Assembly: GCA_003648985.1 (NCBI GenBank)
Contig: QMQQ01000012.1
Coordinates: 1 to 15,782, forward strand
Reading direction: 5' to 3'
Origin: Candidatus Woesearchaeota archaeon
Lineage (GTDB): Archaea > Nanobdellota > Nanobdellia > Woesearchaeales > B54-G15
Length of the DNA: 15,782 bases
Shown here: in pieces, positions 14,442 through 15,782 of the stretch
Numbering within the stretch: position 1 is the stretch's first letter
Layout: the number at the start of each line of letters is the position of its first letter
Notes under the pieces: model-generated
What the model was told of the DNA's origin: nothing
What the model saw: only the letters and a program-made list of their open reading frames with translations
The model's database searches: none
Program-made: the position numbers and the translations under genes

Positions 14442-15041
14442 ATGCTCGCTCAGGGAGCAGAGGCGGTTCTGATTAAGGAAGGAGATAAGGTTGTAAAGAT
14501 TAGACAGCCAAAGGACTATCGAATAGAAGAAGTTGATCTTCAATTCAGAAAGCAAAGAACAAGGCGTGAAGCAAAAGTAATCCAAAAGCTTACTGAGGCA
14601 GGAATTCCAGTGCCAACACTTTTTTCTTTTTGCGATAAAGAAATGCGCATAGAAATGGAATTTCTAGCAGGAAAAAAACTCAGAGATTGCTTTGAAGAAA
14701 ATCCTATCAATTATGCTAAAGAAGTAGGAAAACTAATAGCTCAAATCCATAATCTTGGCATAATTCACGGTGATTTAACAACATCAAACATGATCCTAAA
14801 AGATAATAAAATCCATTTCATAGATTTTGGACTGAGCTTTTTTTCACATAAAGTAGAAGATAAAGCCGTAGACCTACATCTTTTTAGACAAGCCCTTGAA
14901 AGTAAGCATTACACTGTCTGGCAGGAAGCATTCCAAGCAGCACTTGAATCTTATGCTAAGCATGCAAAAGATGCAGACCTCACGCTGAAACGTCTTGAAA
15001 AAGTCGAAAAGAGAGGTAGACATAAACAAAAAGCAGAATAA
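14442..15041 (+). CDS. bud32: Bud32 (Kae1-associated) kinase/ATPase of the KEOPS complex
   Basis: The 199-residue product is a stand-alone Bud32, a small atypical kinase that supports N6-threonylcarbamoyladenosine (t6A) formation on tRNAs together with Kae1. The N-terminal GAEAVLIKEG (5-14) is the family nucleotide loop, VVKIRQPKDYR (17-27) holds the lysine of the small lobe, and RTRREAKVI (39-47) contains the conserved Glu helix. HGDLTTSNMI (109-118) is the catalytic loop with D111 and N116, and HFIDFGLS (125-132) carries metal-binding D128. The C-terminal tail is basic (KRGRHKQKAE). All residues needed for ATP handling are present. In many archaea it is fused to Kae1; here no Kae1 is in the window. 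It begins two bases after the unknown gene and is followed after 8 bases by the PHP gene. Confidence 0.95.
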   Translation: MLAQGAEAVLIKEGDKVVKIRQPKDYRIEEVDLQFRKQRTRREAKVIQKLTEAGIPVPTLFSFCDKEMRIEMEFLAGKKLRDCFEENPINYAKEVGKLIAQIHNLGIIHGDLTTSNMILKDNKIHFIDFGLSFFSHKVEDKAVDLHLFRQALESKHYTVWQEAFQAALESYAKHAKDADLTLKRLEKVEKRGRHKQKAE

Positions 15042-15049
15042 AAATTAAA

Positions 15050-15782
15050 ATGAATCAGAAGAATCATAACTACGGACTTCCAACAATTTTATCTGGAATT
15101 GGACTTTCAGCCATTTATGCTGTAGGAAAAGCCACTCATGCAATTCCTCAAGAAATAATAGACTTACTTGGATTTTCTTCACTTTCAATAGTTAGCCTTG
15201 GCTTAGATATGCTGCTATTTCCAGAACAAGCCGAAAAACCAAAACAAATTGATATCGCAGATAGAATAAAAATCTCATTGCACAACCACAGCGAATTCTC
15301 TGATTACTCAACAAACTATTCAAAGATTCCTGTGCTTCTAAGGGAAGCTTTTAAGCAGCTTACCAATGCTGAAAAACCGGGAGTTCTTGCAATAACAGAT
15401 ACAAGCAATGATTTTCTTTATAGAAACTTTCAAAAGATCTTGTCAGAATTACCAAGCAGATACGCACTAGATTATTACTCAGATAGGCTAGCAATTATCC
15501 GGGATAGAAAAACAGGAAATCATCTTTATCTACTACATGCTATTGAATTTCACGAACCAGAAGGCCATATCTTAGGAATAGGCATAAATCAACAACCAAA
15601 GATTTACAACAGCCCTATTGACAATGCTAAGCAAGTCAAAGAAATGGATGGCATAGCAATAGCGGCACACCCTTTTGCTGTAGCTTTTGGAGGTTGTGGA
15701 AAACAAAAACTCGATGAGCTTCTTGAAAAAGAACTCATTGATGCTGTTGAAGTTCATAATAGCCAGTGCATAAGATTAGTTC
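15050..15782 (+). CDS. PHP-domain metal hydrolase with N-terminal membrane segments (partial)
   Basis: The frame runs off the right edge after 244 codons. Residues 10-29 and 36-57 are hydrophobic and look like two membrane segments or a hairpin. From 73 a PHP (polymerase and histidinol phosphatase) domain begins: HNHSEFSD (78-85) matches the first metal motif H-x-H, ITDTSND (around 118-124) follows, the metal-bridging Glu appears in HAIEFHEPEGH, and AAHPF marks the later histidine motif. These residues bind a trinuclear metal centre in phosphoesterases. The substrate is unknown; nucleic acid, sugar phosphate and phosphorylated amino acid are all possible in this family. A PHP domain with a membrane anchor is unusual, as most are cytosolic. 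It is the third gene in the Bud32 unit, 8 bases after the Bud32 stop. Confidence 0.85.
   Translation, partial: MNQKNHNYGLPTILSGIGLSAIYAVGKATHAIPQEIIDLLGFSSLSIVSLGLDMLLFPEQAEKPKQIDIADRIKISLHNHSEFSDYSTNYSKIPVLLREAFKQLTNAEKPGVLAITDTSNDFLYRNFQKILSELPSRYALDYYSDRLAIIRDRKTGNHLYLLHAIEFHEPEGHILGIGINQQPKIYNSPIDNAKQVKEMDGIAIAAHPFAVAFGGCGKQKLDELLEKELIDAVEVHNSQCIRLV

Overview
The window reads as a compact, AT-rich archaeal chromosome segment, most likely from a DPANN-type lineage such as Woesearchaeota or Pacearchaeota. The domain is well supported: there is an archaeal-type ribosomal protein uL16 (L10e), a type II methionine aminopeptidase, a Ser/His-type signal peptidase and a stand-alone Bud32 kinase, and most first genes of transcription units have a TATA-like box about 25-30 bases before the start codon. 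The phylum is an inference from small genes, short gaps and NosD-like surface proteins. I saw no rRNA, tRNA, CRISPR array or insertion sequence.

Layout. Bases 1-258 hold the 3' end of a surface-protein-like gene, followed by a gene-free gap to 412. An unrecognised gene (413-1171, minus) is divergent from uL16 (1295-1822) and hisS (1866-3146). A minus-strand block follows: signal peptidase, a small protein with a possible Sm-like end, methionine aminopeptidase, and a protein with two decayed LAGLIDADG motifs. At 6034-9118 is a tight plus-strand operon: a DUF134 regulator with zinc ribbon, a NifX-like cluster-binding protein, a thioredoxin, and two MinD-type ATPases with inserted two-cluster ferredoxin domains. 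It meets metG tail to tail with a 23-base coding overlap. The metG unit is on the minus strand: a PLP-fold protein, a double zinc-ribbon protein and metG. Divergent from it is a membrane-anchored NosD-like beta-helix protein (12000-13850). The last unit (plus) holds an unknown 173-residue protein, Bud32 and a PHP-domain protein cut by the window end.

How the genes work together. uL16, hisS, map, metG and Bud32 serve translation, tRNA charging, N-terminal processing and t6A tRNA modification. The 6034-9118 operon resembles the anaerobe-type clusters built around the orange protein (Orp/NifX-like) and paired ferredoxin-MinD ATPases, which are thought to assemble or carry metal-sulfur clusters; the embedded thioredoxin suggests a redox partner. 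It is the best candidate for an under-described system here. The other points of interest are one symmetric TATA element that appears to serve two divergent leaderless genes (11964-11977), the catalytically dead LAGLIDADG-like protein paired with map, and the membrane-anchored PHP protein following Bud32.

Start codons were adjusted where TATA spacing, a Shine-Dalgarno sequence or family N-termini favoured an internal ATG (1171 minus, 6034, 6542, 6901, 11946 minus, 12000).
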